DNA of 64,000 nt from positions 248,001 through 312,000 of the forward strand of contig NZ_JAVIFW010000001.1 of assembly GCF_031157275.1 (NCBI RefSeq), in the 5' to 3' direction. A model generated the notes under the pieces. That model was not told the DNA's origin. It was given only the letters and a program-made list of their open reading frames with translations, and did not search any database. Positions within the stretch are counted from its first letter, which is position 1; each line of letters starts with the position of its first letter. Positions 8,782 through 16,031 of this stretch are shown piece by piece. The stretch is from Streptomyces sp. LHD-70. Lineage in GTDB: Bacteria > Actinomycetota > Actinomycetes > Streptomycetales > Streptomycetaceae. A program made the position numbers and the translations under genes.

Positions 8782-8823
8782 TCCGGCCTGCCGAGGGCCT
8801 GCCGAGGGCCTGCGGATACTGTC

Positions 8824-9609
8824 GTGATCATGCCCGACATATCGCTGACCACGGTCGTGGTCCTCTGCCTCGCCGCGGCCGTCGCGGGCTGGATCGACGC
8901 CGTGGTCGGCGGCGGCGGACTGCTGCTGCTCCCCGCGCTCCTCATCGGCGTCCCGCAGGTGCACCCCAGCTATGTGTACGGGACCAACAAGGCCGTCGCG
9001 ATCGTCGGCACCTCCGCCGCGGCCGTCACGTACGCCCGTAAGGCACCGGTCGAGGTCGGCACCGCCGTGAAGATCGGGCTCGCGGCGCTCGCCGGGTCGA
9101 TGGGCGGGGCGTTCTTCGCGGCCGGGATCAGCTCCGACGTCCTGCGGCCCATGATCATGGTGGTGCTGCTCGGCGTGCTCGCGTTCGTGATGCTCCGCCC
9201 GGCCTTCGGCACCGGCGCCGTCGCGGGCCCGCCGACCAAGCAGCGGGTGCTCGCGGCGATCGCCGTCGCGGGCCTCGGCATCGGCTTCTACGACGGCCTC
9301 TTCGGGCCCGGCACCGGCACGTTCCTGGTGATCGCGCTGACCGCCGTCCTGCACATGGACCTCGTGCACGCCTCCGCCACCGCGAAGATCGTCAACGTCT
9401 GCACCAACCTGGGCGCCCTCGCGATGTTCAGCTACAAGGGCACCGTGATGTGGCAACTGGCCGCCGGAATGGCCGTGTTCAACCTCGTCGGCGGCACGGT
9501 CGGCGCGCGCATGGCACTGAAGAAGGGCAGCGGATTCGTCCGCGGCGTCCTCGTGGTCGTCGTCGTCACGCTGGTGGGGAAGCTGGCGTACGACCAGTGG
9601 CTGGGGTGA
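8824..9609 (+). CDS. TSUP (TauE/SafE) family membrane transporter
   Basis: This 261-residue protein has about eight hydrophobic helices and the TSUP signatures GWIDAVVGGGGLLLLPALL near residue 24 and GFYDGLFGPGTGTFLVIAL near 155. The two similar halves are typical of the family. Members move sulfite, sulfoacetate or other small organic anions. Its location among nitrate and nitrite genes and near a siroheme-related gene does not fix the substrate. The start is a GTG at 8824; an ATG at 8830 is also possible. Confidence 0.85.
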   Translation: MIMPDISLTTVVVLCLAAAVAGWIDAVVGGGGLLLLPALLIGVPQVHPSYVYGTNKAVAIVGTSAAAVTYARKAPVEVGTAVKIGLAALAGSMGGAFFAAGISSDVLRPMIMVVLLGVLAFVMLRPAFGTGAVAGPPTKQRVLAAIAVAGLGIGFYDGLFGPGTGTFLVIALTAVLHMDLVHASATAKIVNVCTNLGALAMFSYKGTVMWQLAAGMAVFNLVGGTVGARMALKKGSGFVRGVLVVVVVTLVGKLAYDQWLG

Positions 9610-9620
9610 GCCGGTCCCTT

Positions 9621-9740
9621 CATGTACGGGTGCCTGTCAGGTGCGCGAATCACGTACGGGTGCCTGCCAAGTGCGCGGATCACGTACGGGTGCCTGCCAG
9701 GTGCGCGGATCACGTACGGGTGCCCGTCAGGTGCGCGAAG
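9621..9740 (+). repeat. Four 30-bp tandem repeats derived from the 3' end of the sortase gene
   Basis: GTACGGGTGCC recurs at 9624, 9654, 9684 and 9714, an exact 30-nt period. The unit reads as the last codons of the sortase gene on the minus strand (HLTGTRT, then TGA). The fourth unit is the real gene end; the other three lie downstream of its stop, each with its own stop codon. The unit is a whole number of codons. Confidence 0.85.
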
Positions 9741-10378
9741 ACGACGACGTTGCCGAGGTAGCCGGTGTTCTTCGAGTAGCCGCCACCGCAGGTGATCACC
9801 CGCAGCTCGGGGCGCGGGGCGGCGCCGTACACCTTGTCGTCGGGGAAGTCCCGGCTGTCGTAGACCTCCACCGCGTCGACCGTGAACACCGCGGTCCTGC
9901 CGTCGTCCCGGTCCACCTCGACGGTCTGGCCCTTGCGCAGGGCGCCGAGCGCGTAGAACACGGCGGGGCCCTCGGCGTTGTCGACATGCCCGGCGACGAC
10001 GGAGGTGCCGCGCTCGCCGGGAGTGGTGCCCGCCTCGTACCAGCCGGCCAGATTGCGCTGCTCCGCGGGCGGTACGTCGAGGCTGCCGTCGCGCGTCAGG
10101 TTCAGGCCCATCAGCGGGGCGTCGACGCGCAGCGAGGGGATGCGTATGCGGGTGGGCGGCGCGGCGGGCAGCGCGGGGGCCGCGTCGGTGGCGCGCGGCG
10201 CCGGACCCGCGGGCGTGGCGGCGGATTCGGTGGCGGACGGCTGCGGCGGCGCGTGCATGGCGCCGTTCTGCAGCAGCCACACGCCGGAGCACAGGGCGAG
10301 GACGGAGACCGCGGCTATCGCGGTACGGAGCGGCTTGCGGGACCCTTTTCTGCGGGTCCCGGACTCACGGTTCGGCAC
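9710..10378 (-). CDS. Class F sortase
   Basis: This 222-residue protein has a basic N-terminus and a single membrane anchor (AAVSVLALCSGVWLLQ, residues about 20-38), a Pro/Ala linker, and a sortase fold. The catalytic His is in AGHVDN (about 131) and Cys in RVITCGGG (about 194). Sortases of this class occur in actinobacteria, often beside a substrate with a C-terminal anchor. The leftward gene just upstream encodes such a protein. Function: transpeptidase action at the outer face of the membrane. Its 3' end has spawned a tandem 30-bp repeat. Confidence 0.9.
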   Translation of the reverse strand: MPNRESGTRRKGSRKPLRTAIAAVSVLALCSGVWLLQNGAMHAPPQPSATESAATPAGPAPRATDAAPALPAAPPTRIRIPSLRVDAPLMGLNLTRDGSLDVPPAEQRNLAGWYEAGTTPGERGTSVVAGHVDNAEGPAVFYALGALRKGQTVEVDRDDGRTAVFTVDAVEVYDSRDFPDDKVYGAAPRPELRVITCGGGYSKNTGYLGNVVVFAHLTGTRT

Positions 10379-10492
10379 GGTGGGCCCCCTCGGGTGGTCG
10401 TACGTGCCCCGCGTCCCCCTCCGAGCCGCGTGCGGAGGCGGACTCGAAGGGGGCGGGGGCGGCGGTACCGGTGGACAGCGGAGGTTGTCCGG

Positions 10493-11125
10493 TCAGATCC
10501 CGTCGCCTCTCGCCCGGCGATGCAGGAGCCAGGTACCGCCCGCGGCGGCGACGGCCAGGGCCGCCACACCCGCCGCGGTCTGCACGGGGTCGGGCCCGAG
10601 CGCGCCGCCGACCCCCGTCTTCACATGTCCCTTCGGGTTCACCGGCTCCGACGGCGCCGTCAGGCTCACCATGAGATCGCCCGCGACCTCCCTGCCGTCG
10701 GCGCAGCGCGCGCGGATCGAGTACGTGCCGGGCGAGGCGGACGACGGCACCTTGAAGCGGCCGACGACGACCTCGTCGTGCGTACCGACCGCGAGCTTGA
10801 ACACGCCCGCCCCGACCGCGCTGGCGTCGCCGCTGGCGCGGGAGCGGACGCCGCAGGCGAGGGTGTGCACCGTGACCTTGTCGCCGGGCGTGACGGTGGC
10901 GGGGTAGAGGTCGAGGCTGGTGTCGGGGGGATCGCCCTCGGCCACCGCCGCTGCCACCGGACCCGCCTCCGGGGTGATCGCGTGCGCCTGGCCCGTGCCC
11001 GCGGTGATCGCGTGCGGCGCCGGGCCCGTGCCCGCGGTGATCGCGTGTGCCGGACCCGCGGCGAGGCATGCGGAGGCGGCGACGGCGAGCGCTGCGGTCA
11101 GCGGTCGGCGGGTGGCGGTGCGCAT
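10493..11125 (-). CDS. Secreted surface protein with C-terminal membrane anchor, likely sortase partner
   Basis: This 210-residue protein has a cleavable signal peptide (RRPLTAALAVAASACLAAG, ending AHA). A repeated segment follows (HAITAGTG at about residues 28 and 38, HAITPEAG at about 47), then a beta-rich domain with two Cys (LACGV, RARCADG). The C-terminus has a hydrophobic helix (AAGVAALAVAAAGGTWLL) and an RRARG tail. This is the topology of sortase substrates, but no LPXTG is present; GPDPVQTAAG precedes the helix. It is 114 nt upstream of the class F sortase gene in the same direction. It may be anchored by it, or simply held by its helix. Confidence 0.75.
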   Translation of the reverse strand: MRTATRRPLTAALAVAASACLAAGPAHAITAGTGPAPHAITAGTGQAHAITPEAGPVAAAVAEGDPPDTSLDLYPATVTPGDKVTVHTLACGVRSRASGDASAVGAGVFKLAVGTHDEVVVGRFKVPSSASPGTYSIRARCADGREVAGDLMVSLTAPSEPVNPKGHVKTGVGGALGPDPVQTAAGVAALAVAAAGGTWLLHRRARGDGI

Positions 11126-11458
11126 TCTCAGTCCTCCGAGAGAGCGCGGCCCGCTGCACCCCCATGTGCCGCTGAGTCGGTCGCGCCCTTGGTACGAGGC
11201 TCGACGCACTCGGCCCGGCACGCCTGCCGGTGACCGCCCTCCGGCCGCGCCCCGAGGGCCGCCACGACCCTTCGGCGGTGGTGTTCCAGCAGGTCATGGG
11301 GGTGCGGCGGGGGAGTACCCGGGAGTACCCGAAGTCCGGGGCGCAGGGCTGTGAACGGGTGACCGGGGTCCCGGCGCCGACTCGGCCTCAGTCCTCCGGA
11401 AGCCTCAGTCCTCCGGAAGCCTCGGTCCTCCGGAGGAAGTCTCGGTCCTCCGGAAGCC
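11126..11458. other. Intergenic region with direct repeats
   Basis: No convincing gene is seen in these 333 nt. The right part (about 11391-11469, running into the soxR end) holds four to five copies of a roughly 17-nt unit based on CCTCAGTCCTCCGGAAG. Like the repeat after the sortase gene, the unit resembles the 3' end of the adjacent gene (soxR ends RRLLED). Confidence 0.6.
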
Positions 11459-11914
11459 TCAGTCCTCCAGGAGGCGGCGCGGGCCCGGCCCGTGGTTCGC
11501 GAGCGCGTCGCCCGGGTTGGACAGGCGGCACCGGTCCAGGGACAGGCACCCGCAGCCGATGCAGTCCGTGAGGTGGTCGCGCAGCCGCCGCAGCGTACGG
11601 ATGCGTTCGTCGAGGTCGGAGCGCCAGCACTCGGAGATCCGCGCCCAGTCCTCCGGCGTCGGCGTACGGTCCTCCGGCAGCAGCCCGAGGACCTCGCGGA
11701 TCGTGGCGAGCGGGATGCCGAGCCGCTGCGAGGTCCGGATGAACGCGACCCGGCGCAGGGTGTCGCGGCTGTACCGGCGCTGGTTGCCCGAGGTGCGGCG
11801 GCTGTGGATCAGGCCCTCGCGCTCGTAGAACCGGAGCGCGGAGGGTGCGACCCCGCTGCGCTCGGCCAGCTCTCCGACGGTGGCTTCCTTGGCGTTCCAG
11901 GCGAGTTGAGGCAT
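11459..11914 (-). CDS. soxR: Redox-sensitive transcriptional activator SoxR
   Basis: This 151-residue MerR-family protein has the helix-turn-helix [19 protein letters not shown] (about residues 13-31), a dimerisation helix, and the SoxR cysteine pattern [12 protein letters not shown] (about 117-128) for a [2Fe-2S] cluster. In actinomycetes SoxR answers redox-active compounds such as endogenous quinone antibiotics rather than superoxide in general. It is divergent from an FMN-reductase-like gene, with a candidate operator in the 64-nt gap, so that gene is a likely target. Confidence 0.92.
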   Translation of the reverse strand: MPQLAWNAKEATVGELAERSGVAPSALRFYEREGLIHSRRTSGNQRRYSRDTLRRVAFIRTSQRLGIPLATIREVLGLLPEDRTPTPEDWARISECWRSDLDERIRTLRRLRDHLTDCIGCGCLSLDRCRLSNPGDALANHGPGPRRLLED

Positions 11915-11940
11915 GCGTCAAGGATGCGCTCTTGAGGCGC

Positions 11941-11962
11941 TTGACCTCAACCAAGGTTTAAC
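11941..11962. promoter_or_regulatory. Candidate SoxR operator/promoter
   Basis: TTGACCTCAACCAAGGTTTAAC lies between the divergent soxR and flavin-reductase genes. MerR-family sites have a dyad between unusually spaced -35 and -10 elements; SoxR sites contain CCTCAA-type half-sites. The left half matches (CCTCAA) and the right half is only approximate. Confidence 0.5.
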
Positions 11963-11978
11963 TATCAGGCTTGTCGGC

Positions 11979-12641
11979 ATGACTTCAGCAACGAATGCTC
12001 CGACCGTTTCCGCTCCGACCGCTTCCGCTTCGAACGTTTCCGCTCCGCCCGCTTCCGCTCCGACCGTTCCCCTGCGCGTGGCCGTGATCATCGGCTCCGA
12101 CCGGCACGGCCGCTTCGGGCCCGTGATCGCCGACTGGCTGCTCTCCCGCGTACGCACCCGAGAGGACCTGACGGTCGACGTGGTCGACGTCGCCGAGGCC
12201 GAGCTGCCCACCGTCTTCTCGCCGCACCCCGAGCCCGCCGTACGGGACCGGCTCGTACGGGTCGCGGCGCAGCTCGACGCCGCCGACGCCTTCATCGTCG
12301 TGACGCCCGAGTACAACCACTCCTTCCCGGCGGCCCTGAAGAACCTGATCGACCGGCACCGCGCCGAGTGGCAGGCCAAGCCGGTGGCCTTCGTCTCGTA
12401 CGGCGGGATCTCCGGCGGGCTGCGGGCGGTCGAGCAACTGCGCCAGGTCTTCGCCGAGTTGCATGCCGTCACGGTCCGGGACACCGTCTCCTTCCACGGC
12501 GCCCAGGCCCACTTCGACGACGCGGGCAACCACCTGGACCCCGCGGGCCCCGACGCCGCCGCCAAGGTCCTGCTCGACCAGCTGACCTGGTGGGCCCTCG
12601 CCCTGCGGGACGCGAAGGCGGTACGCCCGTACGGGAGTTGA
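11979..12641 (+). CDS. NADPH-dependent FMN reductase family protein
   Basis: This 220-residue flavodoxin-like protein has VAVIIGSDRHGRFGPVIADW near residue 33 (phosphate-binding loop), the family hallmark VVTPEYNHSFPAALKNLID near 107, and SYGGISGGLRAV near 140. The first 28 residues are a low-complexity Ser/Ala/Pro/Thr stretch encoded by short repeats (TCCGCTCCGACCG-like), so translation might start later. It probably reduces FMN or quinone-like compounds. The divergent SoxR gene suggests induction by redox-active molecules. Confidence 0.88.
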   Translation: MTSATNAPTVSAPTASASNVSAPPASAPTVPLRVAVIIGSDRHGRFGPVIADWLLSRVRTREDLTVDVVDVAEAELPTVFSPHPEPAVRDRLVRVAAQLDAADAFIVVTPEYNHSFPAALKNLIDRHRAEWQAKPVAFVSYGGISGGLRAVEQLRQVFAELHAVTVRDTVSFHGAQAHFDDAGNHLDPAGPDAAAKVLLDQLTWWALALRDAKAVRPYGS

Positions 12642-12666
12642 GGGTGGGTTGAGGGTGGGTTGAGGG

Positions 12667-14139
12667 TCACCCGGGCCCCGGCTCGGCGGGCAGGTGCACG
12701 GTCGCCCGGGCGCCGCCGTCCGCCGCGTTGATCAGCTCGACCCGGGCGCCGATCACCTCGGCCTGGCCGAGCGCGATGGTCAGGCCGAGTCCGGTGCCCT
12801 GGCCGCGCTCCCGCGCCCCGGTCAGGAAGCGCCGCGGGCCGTCCACCAGCAGCCGGTCGGGAAAGCCCGGGCCGTGGTCGCGTACGGTCACGGCCGTCCC
12901 GTCGACCAGGACCTCGACCGGCCCCGCGCCGTGCCGACGGGCGTTGGCGAGCAGGTTGTCGAGGATCCGCTCCAGGCGCCGCGGGTCGGTGCGGACGACG
13001 GTGCCGGCGGCGCCCCGTACGGGGTGCGAGTGGCCCGTGCGCTGCAGGATCCCCTCGACGAGGGTGCCGAGCGGATGCGCGTCCAGGTCCGGCCGCTCGA
13101 CCCGCGCGTCCAGGCGGGCCACCTCCAGGAGGTCCTCGGTGAGCGTGCGCATCGCGGCGACCCGGTCCCGTACCAGGTCCGTCGGCCGTCCCGGAGGCAG
13201 CAGTTCCGCCGCCGTGTGCAGACCGGTGAGCGGGGTGCGCAGCTCGTGCGCCACGTCCGCCGTGAACCGCTGCTCGGCCTGCAGGCGGCGCTGCAGGCTG
13301 GCGGCCATCGTGTCGACGGCGCAGGCCAGTTCGGCCACCTCGTCGCGCGAGCTCGGCGGTCTCGGGTGCCCGATCCTGGCGTCCAGGTCACCCGCGCTGA
13401 TCCGGCGCGCCGTCGCCGCCGCCGTCCGCAGATCCCGGCTCACCCGGCCGGCCAGGGCCGCGCCCGCGAGCGCGGCGAGCGCTACGACGACGGTGCCCCA
13501 GGCCAGCAACTGCCGGTCCAGCTCCTCCAGTTCGTCCCGGTCCGCGGCCAGCGAGCGGCGTACGGACAGCACCTGGTCGCCGATCGGCCGCGCAGCCCAC
13601 ACCGACGGCCGCGCGCCCGACAGGTCGAGGTAGGTCGTCCGCCGCCCCGCGAGCGCCGCGCCGCGCAGCCCGTCCGGCACGTCGGGGCTGTCGAGAGCCG
13701 CGTCGGTGCCGTCCTGGTCGACCTGGCCCGTCACCTCGTACAGCTGCCGTACCCGCACCAGATCCGCGACGGCCGACGCACGGGCCGCGCTCGCCACCTG
13801 CTCGTAGCGCGCGTGGTGGATGAGCAGCCCGATCGCCAGCGCGACCAGCGCGCAGCCGGTGGCAAGCAGCGCGGAGATCTGCCGGCACAGACCGGGCGCG
13901 GTGAGGGTGGAGCGGAGGGTTCGGAGGGCTCGGAGGGTTCGGACGGCTCGGGGGGCGGGGAGGGCTCGGAGGGCTCGGGGGGCGGGGAGGGCTCGGAGGG
14001 CTCGGGGGGTTCGGCGGGTCCGGGTGGTTCGGGAGGTGCTGCTTGATGGGGTGGTAGGGGCGGTACGGGTGGCATGGGTGGCATGGGTGGTACGGGTAGT
14101 GCGCGTGGCACGGGTGGTGGCGTGCGGGGCGGGCTTCAT
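12667..14139 (-). CDS. Sensor histidine kinase lacking a cognate response regulator here
   Basis: About 490 residues. It has a membrane helix (ISALLATGCALVALAIGLLI near 95), an extracytoplasmic sensor part, a second helix (WGTVVVALAALAGAALAG near 220) and HAMP. HisKA follows, with the phosphorylated His in DVAHELRTPLTGLHT (about 290). The ATPase has N-box ILDNLLANARRHG, G1 DHGPGFP and G2 GQGTGLGLTI. The ATG overlaps the stop of the upstream lipoprotein gene (14136-14139), suggesting coupling. The first 85 or so residues are Arg/Thr/Leu/Pro repeats encoded by tandem DNA repeats, so a later start is possible. No response regulator gene is adjacent, unlike CseBC-type systems. Confidence 0.88.
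   Translation of the reverse strand: MKPAPHATTRATRTTRTTHATHATRTAPTTPSSSTSRTTRTRRTPRALRALPAPRALRALPAPRAVRTLRALRTLRSTLTAPGLCRQISALLATGCALVALAIGLLIHHARYEQVASAARASAVADLVRVRQLYEVTGQVDQDGTDAALDSPDVPDGLRGAALAGRRTTYLDLSGARPSVWAARPIGDQVLSVRRSLAADRDELEELDRQLLAWGTVVVALAALAGAALAGRVSRDLRTAAATARRISAGDLDARIGHPRPPSSRDEVAELACAVDTMAASLQRRLQAEQRFTADVAHELRTPLTGLHTAAELLPPGRPTDLVRDRVAAMRTLTEDLLEVARLDARVERPDLDAHPLGTLVEGILQRTGHSHPVRGAAGTVVRTDPRRLERILDNLLANARRHGAGPVEVLVDGTAVTVRDHGPGFPDRLLVDGPRRFLTGARERGQGTGLGLTIALGQAEVIGARVELINAADGGARATVHLPAEPGPG
13900..14125 (+). repeat. G-rich tandem repeats within the kinase 5' region
   Basis: Units of about 9-21 nt (GGAGGGCTCGG..., GGGTGGCATGGGTGG) are repeated many times with drift. 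On the minus strand they encode LRALPAPRALRALPAPRA and TRTTRTTHATHATRT segments of the kinase. Such repeats can change length by slippage. Confidence 0.75.
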
Positions 14140-14870
14140 CGGGCGGTGTCCGAGGGGCGGGGCGTCGGGCTCGGCGAGGCGGGGGTGGTCGGCGAGGGGC
14201 TCGGGGGCGGGAGGATCTTCGCGTGCGACCTCGGCGGTGTCTTCGCGTACGTTTTCGTGTCGCTGGCGGTCGACATCCGCTCGCCGTCCCACCGGTACCG
14301 GATCGCCTGCTCCCCGCCGTCCGCGCACGGCTGGCGCAGCACCAGGTCCGTGCCGAGCCGTTCGACGGCGACGCGCTTGCCGCGCGCGAGCAGGATCGGG
14401 GCGACCTCGCCGCGCAGGTCGCGGTAGGCCGTGACGACCGTCGAGCCGCTCTCCGTGTCGATGGCGACGAGGAGTTCGGGGCGGCCGTCGCCGGTCAGGT
14501 CGGAGAGGCTCGGCGGGCGGACACCCGCGCGGCCGGGGCCGTGGATGAGCTCCCGGTCCGCGTACTGCTTCACGCGCGGGTCGGCCGCGAGGATGTCCCG
14601 TACGGACATCTGGCCGAGGCCGCCCGCCGGCACCCGCACGCCGTCCAGTGGCCGGGGCGGCGGCTCATGCTCGGTCGTGTCGGCCGCCGGTGACTTCGGC
14701 GACCGGCCCGCCCAGGACGGCCAGACCGCCTCCGGACTCGGCTGCACGGCGACGGACGGCGCGGCCTCACCCCGCGCGAGCCCGCCCGGCGCACCGCACC
14801 CGGTGAGCCCGAGCACGGCTGCGGCGACGGCGACGGCGGCGCCGGGCAGCAGTCGGGAACGGGAGATCAT
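14136..14870 (-). CDS. CseA-like lipoprotein
   Basis: This 244-residue protein has a lipoprotein signal peptide with lipobox LTGC (residues 22-25), followed by a Pro/Ser-rich linker and a globular part containing LSDLTGDGRPELLVAIDT (about 122-139). The C-terminus is a Pro/Ser/Thr tail. The layout and the DLTGDGRPELL phrase resemble CseA, the lipoprotein that modulates the CseB-CseC envelope-stress system. Here it is coupled to a histidine kinase gene, so it may modulate that kinase at the cell surface. This is an inference from family layout and from the overlap. Confidence 0.7.
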   Translation of the reverse strand: MISRSRLLPGAAVAVAAAVLGLTGCGAPGGLARGEAAPSVAVQPSPEAVWPSWAGRSPKSPAADTTEHEPPPRPLDGVRVPAGGLGQMSVRDILAADPRVKQYADRELIHGPGRAGVRPPSLSDLTGDGRPELLVAIDTESGSTVVTAYRDLRGEVAPILLARGKRVAVERLGTDLVLRQPCADGGEQAIRYRWDGERMSTASDTKTYAKTPPRSHAKILPPPSPSPTTPASPSPTPRPSDTAR

Positions 14871-15024
14871 GGCGTCGACGGTAGGCAGCGCCCATCACGG
14901 AGAACCGGACGTTGTGTAACAGACGGCAGTAGAGCGGGCGGAGTCTGCACGTCGGGACTTTGGTCCCGGGACCTGCGGTAACGTCCCCCGGCCGACCTGG
15001 ACCCACTGACGCATGGAGGCAGAC

Positions 15025-15369
15025 ATGGAGCAACTCCCCGACATCCCCGTCGACATCGTGCTCACGGTGCTGACGACGACCGACTCCGCCGACAAGGCCC
15101 GCTCCCTCGCCGAGGGCGCCGTCGCCGCGCGGCACGCCGCCTGCGCCCAGGTGTCCGGGCCGGTCACGTCCGTCTACCGCTGGGAGGGCGCCGTCACCAC
15201 CGACCAGGAGTGGCAGGTCCTGCTCAAGACGACCGCCGACAGCTACCCCGCCCTGGAACGCTGGATCACCGACACCCACGACTACGACACCCCGGAGATC
15301 ATCGCCACCCCCGTGGTCCGCGGCAGCCACGACTACCTGCGCTGGGTCCGGGCGGAGACCGCGAAGTGA
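15025..15369 (+). CDS. cutA: Divalent-cation tolerance protein CutA
   Basis: This 114-residue small trimeric protein of the CutA family has VLTVLTTTDSADKARSLAEG near residue 12, AACAQVSGPVTSVYRWEG near 38, and the conserved PEIIATPVVRGSHDYLRWV at the end. Homologues bind metals, but a physiological role is poorly defined. The ATG at 15025 is preferred because GGAGG lies 5 nt before it; an in-frame ATG at 15013 is also present. Its stop overlaps the GTG of the next gene. Confidence 0.92.
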   Translation: MEQLPDIPVDIVLTVLTTTDSADKARSLAEGAVAARHAACAQVSGPVTSVYRWEGAVTTDQEWQVLLKTTADSYPALERWITDTHDYDTPEIIATPVVRGSHDYLRWVRAETAK

Positions 15370-15830
15370 CCGACCCGGCCGGGCAGACCTCCCCGCAGCC
15401 CTCCGCCCCGCTGCCGTTCTTCGTCTACGGGACGCTGCGCCCCGGCGAGTACCACCACGACGCCCACCTGGGCGGCCGCGTCGAGGCGCAGACCCCCGCG
15501 CTGCTCCCGGACGCCGCCCTGCACGAGGGCCCCGGCTACCCGTACGTGGTGGAGGAGCCGGGCGCCGGGCCCGTACACGGTGAACTCCTCACCGCCAGGC
15601 CCGAGTCGTACGCCGACCTCCTCGGTGAGCTCGACCGCCTGGAGGACTACCGCCCCGGCGACCCGGACAACGACTACGAACGCGTCGCCCGCGCCGTCCG
15701 CCTCCCGGACGGCTCGGCCCGCCGCGCCTGGGTGTACGTCGCCGCCCCCGCCGTACGCACCCGCCTGCGCGCCCGCGCCCGGATCATCGCGAGCGGGGAC
15801 TGGCGGACGGTGCGGGAGGGGCGGAGTTGA
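15366..15830 (+). CDS. Gamma-glutamylcyclotransferase family protein
   Basis: This 154-residue AIG2/GGCT-like protein has the substrate-loop motif FVYGTLRPGEYHH near residue 18 and the acidic catalytic region GELDRLEDYRPGDPDNDYER near 87. The family cyclises gamma-glutamyl amines or peptides to 5-oxoproline. The GTG start at 15366 overlaps the cutA stop by 4 nt (GTGA), implying coupled translation. The exact substrate is unknown. Confidence 0.85.
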   Translation: MTDPAGQTSPQPSAPLPFFVYGTLRPGEYHHDAHLGGRVEAQTPALLPDAALHEGPGYPYVVEEPGAGPVHGELLTARPESYADLLGELDRLEDYRPGDPDNDYERVARAVRLPDGSARRAWVYVAAPAVRTRLRARARIIASGDWRTVREGRS

Positions 15831-16031
15831 GCGCTGGCTGGTTTGCCGCTGGCCGTTGGCCGCTTGCTGCTGGCTGCTGACCGCTGGCCGATGACCGCTG
15901 ACCGCTGGTTGCTGACCGTCGGCCGGTGCCGGTGCCGGTGCCGGTGCCGGTGTCGGTGCCGGTGCCGGTGTCGGTGCCGGTGGCCGGTGGCCGGTGGCCG
16001 GTGACTGTGACTGTGGCGGTGGCCGTGGCGG
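15831..16031 (+). repeat. Intergenic simple repeats (CCGGTG hexamers and CCGCTGG-like units)
   Basis: The left half repeats GACCGCTGG/TTGCTGGC-like units. The right half (about 15918-16005) is a run of GGTGCC/GGTGTC hexamers. No gene is visible. It separates two convergent genes, so it holds both 3' ends and may act as a slippage-prone spacer or a terminator by secondary structure. Confidence 0.75.

Noticed and set aside
15831..16031. Small gene between GGCT and nasA
   Set aside because: The frames here consist of simple Thr/Gly or Arg repeats from hexamer tracts, with no coding signal.
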